From positions 1 through 64,000 of the forward strand of contig NZ_BMVO01000015.1 in NCBI RefSeq assembly GCF_014650755.1: 64,000 nucleotides of DNA, written 5' to 3'. Shown here piece after piece: positions 50,954 through 60,134 of this stretch (the first letter of the stretch is position 1; each line of letters begins with the position of its first letter). Source of the DNA: Streptomyces chryseus. Lineage in GTDB: Bacteria > Actinomycetota > Actinomycetes > Streptomycetales > Streptomycetaceae. The translations under genes were made by a program, and so were the position numbers. The notes below the pieces were generated by a model. That model worked only from the letters and a program-made list of their open reading frames with translations, was not told the DNA's origin and did not search any database.

Positions 50954-51235
50954 ATGGTTGAGCGCCGTGTCACCGTCGGCTGGGCCGAAGGCCTGCACGC
51001 CCGGCCCGCCTCCATCTTCGTTCGCGCAGCGACCGCCTCGGGCGTCCCCGTGACGATCGCCAAGGCCGACGGCAACCCGGTCAACGCCGCCTCCATGCTC
51101 GCGGTGCTCGGCCTGGGCGCGCAGGGCGGCGAGGAGATCGTGCTGGCCTCCGAGGCCGACGACTCCGACGCCGCCCTCGACCGCCTGGCGAAGCTGGTCT
51201 CCGAGGGTCTGGACGAGCTTCCCGAGACCGTCTGA
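50954..51235 (+). CDS. ptsH: Phosphocarrier protein HPr
   Basis: A 93-residue HPr of the phosphotransferase system. His15 in GLHARPASIFVR is the phospho-acceptor for enzyme I. The region around the Ser46 position reads NAASMLAVLGLG. The length and sequence match Streptomyces HPr closely. ATG at 50954 follows AAGGG; ATG at 50939 would add five residues and is less likely. It passes phosphate for uptake of N-acetylglucosamine and fructose. Two dre operators upstream and a strong terminator downstream show a single-gene unit. Confidence 0.95.
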   Translation: MVERRVTVGWAEGLHARPASIFVRAATASGVPVTIAKADGNPVNAASMLAVLGLGAQGGEEIVLASEADDSDAALDRLAKLVSEGLDELPETV

Positions 51236-51260
51236 CCACTCGGACGGGCGCATTCTCGCG

Positions 51261-51300
51261 AAGGAGCCGCGGCCCCGGAATTCCGGGGCCGCGGCTCCTT
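51261..51300 (+). terminator. Strong intrinsic terminator after ptsH
   Basis: A perfect 40-bp palindrome (two 20-bp arms meeting in GGAATTCC) is followed directly by TTCTTTG, so the right arm runs into a T-rich tail. It is 25 bp after the ptsH stop. Confidence 0.93.
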
Positions 51301-51410
51301 TTCTTTGTCCGCGGCCCCCGCAGACTTTCCTTTGCGCTGCCGTACTCCGCCGCATTCGGACAGCAGAAATACACCCCCGCGATTCACTCTCTTTGTATAC
51401 GGCGCGGCTG

Positions 51411-52106
51411 TTAAAGACGGCCGCTCAGGGTGTTTACGGCATGTTGCGAAGTCCTCACGCCGTCCGGCCCGGACTCCGGACCGGTACGCCGCAACCGGTG
51501 CGCCGCCACCGCGCGTTCGGCGTGCAGGGCCGTCAGCGCGCGGGCGCGTTCCGCGTCGCCGCGGGCCACGGCGTCGACGATCGCGCCGTGTTCGGCCCAG
51601 GACTCGGCGGGACGGGCGGGCCGCTCCACGGCGTACATCCAGGCGATCTTGTGCCGGAGCTGGGTGAGCAGCGCCGTCAGGCCCGGGCTGCCCGACGCCT
51701 GGGCGAGCGTCTCGTGGAACCAGGTCCCCAGCGAGCGCAGATCCTCGCCCTCGCCCCGGCGCGCCCGCTCCTGGCCGAGCCTGACCAGGCCGCGAAGGAC
51801 CTTGAGGTGGGCCTCCGTACGCCGCTGAGCGGCCCGGGCCGCGCCCAGGGGTTCGAGGAGCGTCCGTACCTCCAGGAGGTCGGCGGCCTCCAGCGCGGTG
51901 GGCTCGGCCACGCAGGCGCCCGCGTGCCGGCGGGTGGTGACGAATCCCTCGGACTCCAGCGTGCGCAGCGCCTCGCGCACCGGGACGCGCGAGACCCCGT
52001 AGCGCCGCGCGAGGAGCTCTTCCGTGAGCCTGCCGCCGCGCGGGAACACACCCGAAACGATGTCGTCACGGATTGCCGTGCATACCGATTGCGCGGGAAT
52101 GCGCAT
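51411..52106 (-). CDS. GntR-family (FadR subgroup) transcription regulator
   Basis: A 231-residue regulator. The N-terminal winged helix-turn-helix covers residues 5-70 (GGRLTEELLARRYGVSRVPVREALRTLESEGFV). The all-helical FCD domain follows (LLEVRTLLEPLGAARAAQ, FHETLAQASGSPGLTALL, HGAIVDAVARGDAERARAL). Its ligand is unknown. ATG at 52106 follows GGAGG; upstream codons to 52262 read as non-coding. It sits beside ptsH in Streptomyces but is a FadR-type regulator, not DasR, which is HutC-type. Confidence 0.9.
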   Translation of the reverse strand: MRIPAQSVCTAIRDDIVSGVFPRGGRLTEELLARRYGVSRVPVREALRTLESEGFVTTRRHAGACVAEPTALEAADLLEVRTLLEPLGAARAAQRRTEAHLKVLRGLVRLGQERARRGEGEDLRSLGTWFHETLAQASGSPGLTALLTQLRHKIAWMYAVERPARPAESWAEHGAIVDAVARGDAERARALTALHAERAVAAHRLRRTGPESGPDGVRTSQHAVNTLSGRL

Positions 52107-52224
52107 GACCGAACCTCCGCCTTGATCCCCGCGAAACGCGGTCGACCGACGCCTTTTCGGTGACTCTATTGCAGCATTCCTCGATTTCCGACGGAAGCCG
52201 GAATCCATGGACGGCTTTTGGACA

Positions 52225-52261
52225 TGCGCAAGGCCCCGGCGGGAAGCCGGGGCCTTGCGCA
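52225..52261 (-). terminator. Terminator hairpin after M23 peptidase gene
   Basis: TGCGCAAGGCCCCGGC at 52225-52240 pairs exactly with 52246-52261 around a 5-nt loop, 22 bp past the stop of the minus-strand peptidase gene. Confidence 0.88.
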
Positions 52262-52283
52262 CGAACCGAGCGGAACCGGCCGG

Positions 52284-53093
52284 TCAGACGTTCACACCGT
52301 GGGCGCGGAGATACGCGACCGGGTCCATGTCGGAGCCGTACTCGGGGGACGTACGGGCCTCGAAGTGCAGGTGCGGGCCGGTCGAGTTGCCGGTCGAGCC
52401 CGAGACGCCGATCTGCTGGCCGGAGGTCACGGCCTGGCCGACGGAGACGCCGATGGACGAGAGGTGGCCGTACTGCGTGTACGTGCCGTCGTTCATCCGG
52501 ATGACGATGTTGTTGCCGTACGCCCCGCCCCAGCCGGCCTCGACGACGGTGCCCGCGCCGACGGAGACCACGGAACTGCCGGAGGCTGCGCGGAAGTCGA
52601 CGCCGGAGTGGCTGCCGGAGGACCAGAGATTGCCGCCGGTCTTGTAACCGGTGGTCACGACGGAGCCGGCGACCGGGAGGGTGTAGCTGTTCAGGCGCTT
52701 GCGCTCCGCCGCACGGGCGGCGCGCTCCTTGGCCGCGCGCTCTTCGCGCTCCTTCTTGGCCCGCGCTTCGGCCTCGGCCTTGGCCTGCGCCTTGCGCTTG
52801 GCCTCGGCCTTCCGCTCGGCCTCGGCCTTGCGTGCGGCCTCCGCCTTGGCGGCGGCGCGCTTCTGCTGGTCGGCCTGGGCCGCGATCTCGTCCGCGAGGG
52901 AGTCGCCGATGACGATGGCCTCGGTCAGACCGGTGTCCTGGACGGCGTGGGCCGCGTCGGCGGCGAGGGCCGGAGAGGCCAGGCCTCCGATGACGCCGGT
53001 GGTCGCGAGGGCGGCGACGCCGGCCATGCTCGCGCTCTTGCGCGTCAGGCGGCTCGGGCGACGGTGCTTCCCGGTGGCACGGGTGAACGCCAT
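52284..53093 (-). CDS. Secreted M23 family metallopeptidase
   Basis: A 269-residue cell-wall endopeptidase. A long signal peptide (basic RRPSRLTRKS, then hydrophobic GVAALATTGVIGGLA and a SPALAA cleavage site near residue 44) gives export. Residues 70-135 are an Ala/Lys/Glu coiled coil. The C-terminal LytM/M23 domain has the zinc ligands in HSGVDF and HLHFEA. It cuts peptide cross-bridges in peptidoglycan. A ydaO-type c-di-AMP riboswitch in its leader controls it, as for other Streptomyces wall hydrolase genes such as rpfA. Confidence 0.94.
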   Translation of the reverse strand: MAFTRATGKHRRPSRLTRKSASMAGVAALATTGVIGGLASPALAADAAHAVQDTGLTEAIVIGDSLADEIAAQADQQKRAAAKAEAARKAEAERKAEAKRKAQAKAEAEARAKKEREERAAKERAARAAERKRLNSYTLPVAGSVVTTGYKTGGNLWSSGSHSGVDFRAASGSSVVSVGAGTVVEAGWGGAYGNNIVIRMNDGTYTQYGHLSSIGVSVGQAVTSGQQIGVSGSTGNSTGPHLHFEARTSPEYGSDMDPVAYLRAHGVNV

Positions 53094-53112
53094 GGAGTGG
53101 CTGATCCTTTCC

Positions 53113-53275
53113 TTCCTTCTCGCCTACCGGGTTAGCTGACGGGTTCGGAGCAGGAAGGTCTCCTACGGACCCCTCCGTGCTCGCGCGCGGAGGACATCCG
53201 ATTCACCCCAGGGACTGAGTGGGTCCCCGGCTCCCCAGGCTCGCGCCTGACGGGGACTCGGCGATGGCTGCCCGG
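53113..53275 (-). ncRNA. ydaO-yuaA (cyclic di-AMP) riboswitch
   Basis: The untranslated leader of the M23 gene holds the conserved blocks in order on the minus strand. These are GGGGAGCCGGGG, CTGGGGTGAATC and, near 53121-53148, CCGAACCCGTCAGCTAACC followed by CGGTAGGCG. These match the ydaO class that binds c-di-AMP and usually turns genes off when the ligand is high. The block ends about 25 bases before the ATG at 53093, so control of transcription or translation is possible. The 5' limit is approximate. The rest of the 398-bp gap to 53491 holds the promoter and the terminator of the M16 operon. Confidence 0.92.
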
Positions 53276-53418
53276 TGCCGCGGATGCGGCTCACTGCTGA
53301 CGGACAGCCGGACAGACGCTAAACGGGACATCTTTTAATCACCAAACAGGCACGGCGTTTTGTAACGCACCCCACAGACCAGACAGGCAACCTCCGCAAC
53401 AAAACGGACATACGAGAA

Positions 53419-53450
53419 GGACCCCGGCAGCCTCTCGGCTGCCGGGGTCC
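53419..53450 (-). terminator. Terminator hairpin after M16 peptidase pair
   Basis: GGACCCCGGCAGCC at 53419-53432 pairs exactly with 53437-53450 across a 4-nt TCTC loop, 42 bp past the stop of the minus-strand M16 operon. Confidence 0.88.
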
Positions 53451-53491
53451 TGTTGTCTCCCCATTCGTGGGGAGTCGCGCAAGCGGCTCGG

Positions 53492-54883
53492 TCAGCCGCT
53501 CACCACCTTGACCTCTCCGATGCCCAGCGCCCTGACGGGTTCCTCGATCTGCGACGCGTCACCGACGAGGACCGTGACCAGGCGGTCCTCCGGGAATGCG
53601 CTGACGACCGCGGCGGTGGCCTCCACGGTGCCCGTCTCGGCGAGACGGGCGTACAGCTGGGCCTGGAAGTCGTCCGGCAGGTGCTGCTCGACCTGGTCGG
53701 CGAGCGTGCCGGCGACTGCCGCCGCCGTCTCGTACTTGAGCGGCGCGACGCCCACCAGGTTCTGTACGGCGACATCACGCTCGGCGTCGGTGAGGCCCTC
53801 GGCCGCGAGCGTGCGCAGGACCTTCCAGAGGTCTTCGAGCGCCGGGCCGGTGGACTCCGTGTCCACCGAGCCGCTGATCGCCAGCATGGAGGCGCCCGTC
53901 CCGTCGGGAGCGGAGCGCAGCACCTGCCCGAAGGCGCGTACGCCGTACGTGTAGCCCTTCTCCTCGCGCAGGACGCGGTCCAGGCGGGACGTGAGCGTGC
54001 CGCCCAGGCAGTACGTGCCGAGGACCTGCGCCGACCAGACGCGGTCGTGCCGGTCGGGGCCGATCCGGCCGATGAGCAGCTGCGTCTGGACCGCTCCGGG
54101 GCGGTCGACGATGACCACACGGCCGGTGTCGTCGGCGACGACCGGCGGGACGGGGCGGGGCTCGGCGCTGTCGCCCTTCCACGCGCCCAGGGTGTCGGCC
54201 AGGACGGCGTCCAGGTCGGTGCCCTCCAGGTCGCCGACGACCACGGCGGTGGCGGTCGCGGGGCGCACGTGCGCCGCGTAGAAGCCCTTCACGGCGGCGG
54301 CGTCGATGCGCCCCACCGTCTCCTCGGTGCCCTGGCGCGGACGGGACATGCGCGAGGTGGCGGGGAAGAGCTCCTTGGAGAGCTGTTTGGCGGCACGGCG
54401 GGACGGGTTGGCCGTCTCGTGCGGGATCTCGTCGAGCCGGTTGGCGACCAGGCGCTCGATCTCGCCGTCCGCGAAGGCGGGTGCCCGCAGCGCGTCGGCG
54501 AGCAGGCCGAGCGCCTTGTGCAGCCGGGAGACGGGGACCTCGAGGGAGACCCGGACGCCCGGATGGTCGGCGAACGCGTCGAGCGTGGCGCCGCAGCGCT
54601 CCAGCTCGGCGGCGAACTCCTCGGCGGAGTGCTTGTCGGTGCCCTCCGACAGGGCCCGCGCCATGATCGTCGAGACGCCGTCGAGGCCCTCCGGCTCGGC
54701 CTCCAGGGGGGCGGCGAGGAAGACCTCGACGGCCACGACCTGCTGTCCGGGGCGGTGGCAGCGCAGTACGGTCAGACCGTTGGGCAGGCTGCCGCGCTCG
54801 GGGGCGGGGAAGGCCCACGGCGTGGGCGTGCCGGCCTGCGGCTGCGGGTGGAACTCCATGCTCACGGCTGCGGTGTCGCTCAC
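53492..54883 (-). CDS. M16-family peptidase-like protein, non-catalytic subunit
   Basis: A 463-residue protein with the double alpha/beta layout of M16 (pitrilysin-type) enzymes but without the HxxEH zinc motif; the equivalent place reads GLDGVSTIMARALSEGT. The conserved C-terminal R/Y segment EEKGYTYGVRAFGQVL is kept. It probably pairs with the catalytic subunit upstream, like the alpha subunit of mitochondrial processing peptidase. Its ATG overlaps the upstream stop as ATGA (54880-54883), so the two are made in equal amounts. Confidence 0.9.
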   Translation of the reverse strand: MSDTAAVSMEFHPQPQAGTPTPWAFPAPERGSLPNGLTVLRCHRPGQQVVAVEVFLAAPLEAEPEGLDGVSTIMARALSEGTDKHSAEEFAAELERCGATLDAFADHPGVRVSLEVPVSRLHKALGLLADALRAPAFADGEIERLVANRLDEIPHETANPSRRAAKQLSKELFPATSRMSRPRQGTEETVGRIDAAAVKGFYAAHVRPATATAVVVGDLEGTDLDAVLADTLGAWKGDSAEPRPVPPVVADDTGRVVIVDRPGAVQTQLLIGRIGPDRHDRVWSAQVLGTYCLGGTLTSRLDRVLREEKGYTYGVRAFGQVLRSAPDGTGASMLAISGSVDTESTGPALEDLWKVLRTLAAEGLTDAERDVAVQNLVGVAPLKYETAAAVAGTLADQVEQHLPDDFQAQLYARLAETGTVEATAAVVSAFPEDRLVTVLVGDASQIEEPVRALGIGEVKVVSG

Positions 54884-56250
54884 TTGTCCGTCCCTTCCTG
54901 CGTCGCGTTCTCACCGGCGGCGGTGGTGTCGTCGGCCGCGTCGGCCGCGTGGGTCGGCTCGTACACCAGGACAGCGCGGTTGTCCGGGCGCAGGCGGGCC
55001 GCGGCCGCGGCCCGGACCTCCTCCGCCGTGATGTCCAGGACGCGCTGGACGGCCGTCAGGGCGAGCTGCGGGTCGCCGAACAGGACGGCGTACCGGCACA
55101 GTTCGTCGGCGCGGCCCGCGACCGTGCCCAGCCGGTCGAGCCACTCGCGCTCCAACTGGGCCTGCGCGCGCTCCATCTCCTCGGGCGTGGGGCCCTCGGC
55201 GGCGAAACGGGCCAGCTCCTCGTCGACGGCGCGCTCGATGTCGGGCACGTCGACGCCGGCCGACGTCTTGACGTCCAGCCAGCCGAGGGAGGGCGCGCCG
55301 GACAGGCGCAGCAGCCCGAAGCCGGCGGCGACGGCCGTACGGTCGCGGCGGACCAGGCGGTTGTGCAGCCGGGAGGACTCGCCGCCGCCGAGGACGGTGA
55401 GCGCCAGGTCGGCGGCGTCGGCCTCGCGGGTGCCGTCGTGCGGCAGCCGGTAGGCGGCCATCAGGGCGCGCGCCGGGACCTCTTCGCGGATCTCCTCGCG
55501 CAGCTCCTCGCCGATGATGTCGGGCAGCGAGCCGTCGCGCGGCGGCTGCTTGCCGTCGTGGGAGGGGATGGAGCCGAAGTACTTCTCGATCCAGGCGAGC
55601 GTCTGCTCCGGGTCGATGTCGCCGACGACCGAGATCACCGCGTTGTTGGGCGCGTAGTACGTACGGAAGAACGCCCGCGCGTCCTCGAGGGTCGCCGCGT
55701 CCAGGTCGGCCATCGAGCCGATCGGCGTGTGGTGGTACGGGTGGCCCTCGGGGTACGAGAGCGCGGTCAGCCGCTCGAAGGCGGTGCCGTACGGGACATT
55801 GTCGTACCGCTGCCGGCGCTCGTTCTTGACGACGTCGCGCTGGTTCTCCATCGACTCCTCGTCGAGCGCGGAGAGCAGGGAGCCCATCCGGTCGGCCTCG
55901 AGCCACAGGGCCAGCTCCAGCTGGTGGGCCGGCATGGTCTCGAAGTAGTTGGTGCGCTCGAAGCTGGTCGTGCCGTTGAGCGAGCCGCCCGCACCCTGCA
56001 CCAGCTCGAAGTGGCCGTTGCCCTTGACCTGCGCCGATCCCTGGAACATCAGGTGCTCGAAAAGGTGAGCAAGGCCGGTACGGCCCTTGACCTCGTGGCG
56101 CGAACCGACGTCGTACCAGAGGCAGACCGCGGCGACCGGGGTCAGGTGGTCCTCGGAGAGCACCACGCGCAGGCCGTTGGCCAGCCGGTGCTCAGTCGCT
56201 GTCAGGCCGCCGGAACCGGCCTGCGCTGTGGCCGTGTGACCCATGGGCAT
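54880..56250 (-). CDS. M16-family zinc metallopeptidase, catalytic subunit
   Basis: A 456-residue peptidase. The inverted zinc motif is HLFEHLMFQG near residue 60 (HxxEH), with the third ligand Glu in ENQRDVVKNERRQRYDN. It cuts short or unfolded peptides; the natural substrate is unknown. No signal peptide is present. ATG at 56250 follows GAAGGG six bases upstream; an ATG at 56310 adds 20 unlikely residues. With the downstream partner it should form a clamshell heterodimer. It is divergent from parC. Confidence 0.92.
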   Translation of the reverse strand: MPMGHTATAQAGSGGLTATEHRLANGLRVVLSEDHLTPVAAVCLWYDVGSRHEVKGRTGLAHLFEHLMFQGSAQVKGNGHFELVQGAGGSLNGTTSFERTNYFETMPAHQLELALWLEADRMGSLLSALDEESMENQRDVVKNERRQRYDNVPYGTAFERLTALSYPEGHPYHHTPIGSMADLDAATLEDARAFFRTYYAPNNAVISVVGDIDPEQTLAWIEKYFGSIPSHDGKQPPRDGSLPDIIGEELREEIREEVPARALMAAYRLPHDGTREADAADLALTVLGGGESSRLHNRLVRRDRTAVAAGFGLLRLSGAPSLGWLDVKTSAGVDVPDIERAVDEELARFAAEGPTPEEMERAQAQLEREWLDRLGTVAGRADELCRYAVLFGDPQLALTAVQRVLDITAEEVRAAAAARLRPDNRAVLVYEPTHAADAADDTTAAGENATQEGTDK

Positions 56251-56464
56251 GTACGTCCCTTCGATCGCGATATGGAGAAGTCCTGCCACTGTATGCAAGC
56301 TCACGGACACCTGGCGAAGTTCCCGGCCGGTGTACGCCCTCAGGGAACGCCCGAGTAGGCGCTACGGACGGGTCGAGGTCGGCGTTGTCAGTGCGCCGGT
56401 CCACAATGGTCGGCATCACACGCAAGAACTCGCCCTACAGAACCGCGAAGGAGCCGCAGCCGCG

Positions 56465-58918
56465 ATGGCCCGCCGCAGCACGAAGACCCCGCCGCCGGAC
56501 GATGCGTTCGAGGAGAAGATCCTCGATGTCGACGTCGTCGACGAGATGCAGGGCTCCTTCCTCGAGTACGCGTACTCGGTGATCTACTCGCGAGCGCTGC
56601 CCGACGCCCGCGACGGCATGAAGCCGGTGCACCGCCGCATCGTCTACCAGATGAACGAGATGGGGCTGCGGCCCGACCGCGGCTATGTGAAGTGCGCCCG
56701 CGTCGTCGGCGAGGTGATGGGCAAGCTGCACCCCCACGGCGACGCGTCGATCTACGACGCGCTCGTGCGCATGGCGCAGCCCTTCTCGATGCGCCTGCCG
56801 CTCGTCGACGGGCACGGCAACTTCGGCTCGCTGGGCAACGACGACCCGCCGGCCGCCATGCGGTACACGGAATGCCGGATGGCCGACGCCACGTCGCTGA
56901 TGACCGAGTCGATCGACGAGGACACGGTCGACTTCAACCCGAACTACGACGGTCAGGAGCGCGAGCCCGTCGCGCTGCCCGCGGCGTACCCGAACCTGCT
57001 GGTCAACGGCGCGTCCGGGATCGCCGTCGGCATGGCGACGAACATGCCGCCGCACAACCTGGGCGAGGTCGTCGCCGCCGCCCGGCACTTGATCAGGCAC
57101 CCGGGGGCCGATCTCGAGACGCTGATGCGTTTCGTCCCCGGGCCCGACCTGCCGACCGGCGGCCGGATCGTCGGCCTCGGCGGGATCAAGGACGCGTACG
57201 AGAACGGCCGCGGCACCTTCAAGATCCGCTCGACGGCCACCGTGGAGAACGTGACGGCGCGCCGCAAGGGCCTGGTCGTCACCGAACTGCCCTTCACCGT
57301 CGGCCCGGAGAAGGTGATCGCGAAGATCAAGGACCTGGTCTCCGCGAAGAAGCTCCAGGGCATCGCGGACGTCAAGGACCTCACGGACCGCGCGCACGGC
57401 CTGCGTCTGGTCATCGAGATCAAGAACGGCTTCGTCCCCGAGGCCGTCCTGGAGCAGCTCTACAAGCTGACGCCGATGGAGGAGACCTTCGGCATCAACA
57501 ACGTGGCGCTGGTCGACGGCCAGCCCCTGACGCTCGGCCTCAAGGAGCTGCTGGAGGTCTATCTCGACCACCGCTTCGAGGTCGTACGCCGCCGCAGCGA
57601 GTTCCGCCGCACCAAGCGGCGCGACCGGCTGCACCTGGTCCTCGGCCTGCTGGTCGCGCTGCTCGACATCGACGAGGTCATCCGCCTCATCCGTTCCAGT
57701 GACAACTCGGCGCAGGCCAAGGAGCGGCTCATCGAGCACTTCTCCCTGAGCGAGATCCAGACGCAGTACATCCTGGACACGCCGCTGCGCCGGCTCACCC
57801 GGTTCGACAAGATCGAGCTGGAGGCCGAGCGTGACCGGCTGAACGCCGAGATCGACGAGCTGACCGCGATCCTGGAGTCGGACACCGAGCTGCGCAAGCT
57901 CGTCTCGGCGGAACTGGCGGCGGTGGCGAAGAAGTTCGGCACCGACCGGCGCACCGTGCTGCTGGAGTCGGGGAGTTCTCCGGTGGCCGCGGTGCCGCTG
58001 GAGGTCGCGGACGACCCGTGCCGGGTTCTGCTGTCCTCGACCGGTCTGCTGGCCCGTACGGCCAACGGCGAGCCCCTCGCCGTGGACGACGCCCGGCGCG
58101 CCAAGCACGACGTGATCGTCTCGGCCGTGCCCGCCACGGCACGCGGCGACGTGGGCGCGGTGACGTCGTCCGGCCGCCTGCTGCGGCTCGCGGTGATCGA
58201 CCTACCCCAGCTCCCGGACACGGCCTCCGCGCCCAACCTCTCGGGCGGGGCGCCGGTCACGGAGTTCCTCTCCCTGGAGCCGGACGAGTCGCTGATCTGC
58301 CTCACCACGCTCGACGAGTCCTCTCCCGGGCTCGCGCTCGGCACCGAGCAGGGCGTGGTCAAGCGGGTGGTCCCGGACTATCCCGCCAACAAGGACGAGC
58401 TGGAGGTCATCACCCTCAAGGAGGGTGACCGGATCGTCGGCGGGGCCGAGCTGCGCACCGGCGAGGAGGATCTGGTCTTCATCACGGACGACGCCCAGCT
58501 GCTGCGCTATCCGGCGGGGCAGGTCAGGCCGCAGGGCCGGGCCGCGGGCGGCATGGCGGGCATCAAGCTCGCCGAGGGCGCCAAGGTGATCTCCTTCACC
58601 GCGGTCGACCCGGCGGCGGACGCCGCGGTCTTCACGGTGGCCGGTACGGCGGGGACGCTGCTCGGCGACACGGAGACGTCCGCCAAGCTGACGCCGTTCG
58701 ACCAGTACCCGCGCAAGGGCCGGGCCACGGGCGGCGTGCGCTGCCAGCGGTTCCTCAAGGGCGAGGACGTCCTCGTCCTGGCCTGGGCGGGCGCCGCCCC
58801 GGCGCGCGCGGCGGCGAGCAACGGCGCACCGGTGGAGCTGCCGGTGCCCGACCCGCGCCGCGACGGCTCGGGCACTCCGCTGGCGACGCCGGTGGCGGCT
58901 CTGGCCGGCCCGGCCTAG
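56465..58918 (+). CDS. parC: DNA topoisomerase IV subunit A (ParC)
   Basis: An 817-residue type II topoisomerase A subunit. The winged-helix domain has KPVHRRIVYQMNEMG, GEVMGKLHPHGDASIYDALVRMAQPFSMR and the catalytic Tyr in AAMRYTECRM near residue 138. The tower and coil follow. The C-terminal beta-pinwheel holds repeats such as TSSGRLLRLAVIDLP and ALGTEQGVVKRV. It lacks the GyrA box QRRGGKG in the form I know, which favours ParC over GyrA. With ParE, outside the window, it decatenates daughter chromosomes. GAAGGAG lies 11 bases before ATG 56465. Its TAG stop overlaps the convergent GTPase stop in CTAG. Confidence 0.93.
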   Translation: MARRSTKTPPPDDAFEEKILDVDVVDEMQGSFLEYAYSVIYSRALPDARDGMKPVHRRIVYQMNEMGLRPDRGYVKCARVVGEVMGKLHPHGDASIYDALVRMAQPFSMRLPLVDGHGNFGSLGNDDPPAAMRYTECRMADATSLMTESIDEDTVDFNPNYDGQEREPVALPAAYPNLLVNGASGIAVGMATNMPPHNLGEVVAAARHLIRHPGADLETLMRFVPGPDLPTGGRIVGLGGIKDAYENGRGTFKIRSTATVENVTARRKGLVVTELPFTVGPEKVIAKIKDLVSAKKLQGIADVKDLTDRAHGLRLVIEIKNGFVPEAVLEQLYKLTPMEETFGINNVALVDGQPLTLGLKELLEVYLDHRFEVVRRRSEFRRTKRRDRLHLVLGLLVALLDIDEVIRLIRSSDNSAQAKERLIEHFSLSEIQTQYILDTPLRRLTRFDKIELEAERDRLNAEIDELTAILESDTELRKLVSAELAAVAKKFGTDRRTVLLESGSSPVAAVPLEVADDPCRVLLSSTGLLARTANGEPLAVDDARRAKHDVIVSAVPATARGDVGAVTSSGRLLRLAVIDLPQLPDTASAPNLSGGAPVTEFLSLEPDESLICLTTLDESSPGLALGTEQGVVKRVVPDYPANKDELEVITLKEGDRIVGGAELRTGEEDLVFITDDAQLLRYPAGQVRPQGRAAGGMAGIKLAEGAKVISFTAVDPAADAAVFTVAGTAGTLLGDTETSAKLTPFDQYPRKGRATGGVRCQRFLKGEDVLVLAWAGAAPARAAASNGAPVELPVPDPRRDGSGTPLATPVAALAGPA

Positions 58919-59997
58919 CCCTCGCCCTGTACGTACCGCAGGACGCCCCACATGCTGTGCTCGTAGGCAGCGGCGGAGGCGTCCTGCGGTACGTCGAGCG
59001 CTTCCTCTCCCGGGCCGCCGGTCCGGCATGCCTCCAGTTCCTTGCCCAGGGCCCGCCCGTCGGTCCCGGAGCCGATGAGGACGAGCTGCGTCGTCCTCGG
59101 CTCGTCGCGCCCCCACGGCTGTGGGTAGAAGCGCAGGAACCGGCCGACGGCGTGCACCCCGTACCGGTTGCGGGGGTCGGCCGCGCCGAAGTCGACGTAC
59201 CCCTTGATCCGGTACAGGCCCTGGGGCCTGGTGTCGAGGAACTCCATGAGCCGGCGCGGGTCCACCGGCACGTCGGAGGTGAAGGAGACGCTCTCGTACG
59301 CCGCGTGCAGGTGATCGTCGTGGCCGTCGTGCGCGTCCTGCTCGGCCCGCAGGTCGTCGAAGGACAGCTGCCGTGCCTTCTCCTCGGCGTCGGGCCGCGC
59401 CGCCGGGTCGAAGAGCAGTGCCGGATCGATCCGCCCGTACTCCGCGCGGACGACGGCCGTCCCCCCGCTGAGGCTCCGTACGGTGTCGAGGACGCGGCCG
59501 AGCCGCTCCTCCCCCACCCGGTCCGTCTTGTTCAGCACGACGAGGTCGGCGACGGCGAGGTGGCGGTCCAGCTCGGGATGGCGCGTGCGCGTGGCGTCGA
59601 ACTCGACCGCGTCGACGACCTCGGCGAGCCCTCCGTACACGATCCGCTCGTTCTCACTGGCGAGGATCATCCGCACCAGTTCCTGCGGTTCGGCGAGCCC
59701 GCTCGCCTCGATGACGATCACGTCGAGCCGGGCGGCCGGACGGGTCAGCCGCTCCAGGTACTCGTCCAGCTCGCTCGCGTCGACGGCGCAGCACAGGCAC
59801 CCGTTGCCGAGCGAGACGGTGGAGTCCCCGAGCTGCCCGGCGACCGCCATGGCATCGATCTCGATGGCCCCGAAGTCGTTGACGATCGCACCGATCCTGG
59901 TGCCCCGGCTGCGGGCGAGCAGGTGGTTGAGCACGGTGGTCTTGCCGGAGCCCAGGAAGCCCGCGAGGACGACGACCGGGATCTGCTTCTTGCTCAC
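58915..59997 (-). CDS. CobW/COG0523-family GTPase (metal chaperone)
   Basis: A 360-residue GTPase of the G3E family. Walker A is GFLGSGKTT near residue 13, the metal-binding motif NGCLCC near residue 68, the Walker B/Mg segment VIEASGLAEP and the base motif NKTD. A His-rich stretch (HDGHDDHLH) in the middle may bind zinc or cobalt. The C-terminal CobW domain is GLYRIKGYVDFGA. Such proteins load metals into target enzymes. GTG at 59997 follows GAAAGG; ATG at 60021 is possible. The gene is divergent from the sensor-kinase gene. Confidence 0.9.
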   Translation of the reverse strand: MSKKQIPVVVLAGFLGSGKTTVLNHLLARSRGTRIGAIVNDFGAIEIDAMAVAGQLGDSTVSLGNGCLCCAVDASELDEYLERLTRPAARLDVIVIEASGLAEPQELVRMILASENERIVYGGLAEVVDAVEFDATRTRHPELDRHLAVADLVVLNKTDRVGEERLGRVLDTVRSLSGGTAVVRAEYGRIDPALLFDPAARPDAEEKARQLSFDDLRAEQDAHDGHDDHLHAAYESVSFTSDVPVDPRRLMEFLDTRPQGLYRIKGYVDFGAADPRNRYGVHAVGRFLRFYPQPWGRDEPRTTQLVLIGSGTDGRALGKELEACRTGGPGEEALDVPQDASAAAYEHSMWGVLRYVQGEG

Positions 59998-60134
59998 CGT
60001 GGGACCTTTCTCATGACGCAAGAACGGGCCGCCCCAGGATAGGGGCGGCCTCGGCGCCCCCGCGGATCACGGCAGCCGCACGGCCGGAGGCCGGGATTTC
60101 GGAAAGCCGTGCCCGGCGCTCTACCGTTCGAGAC

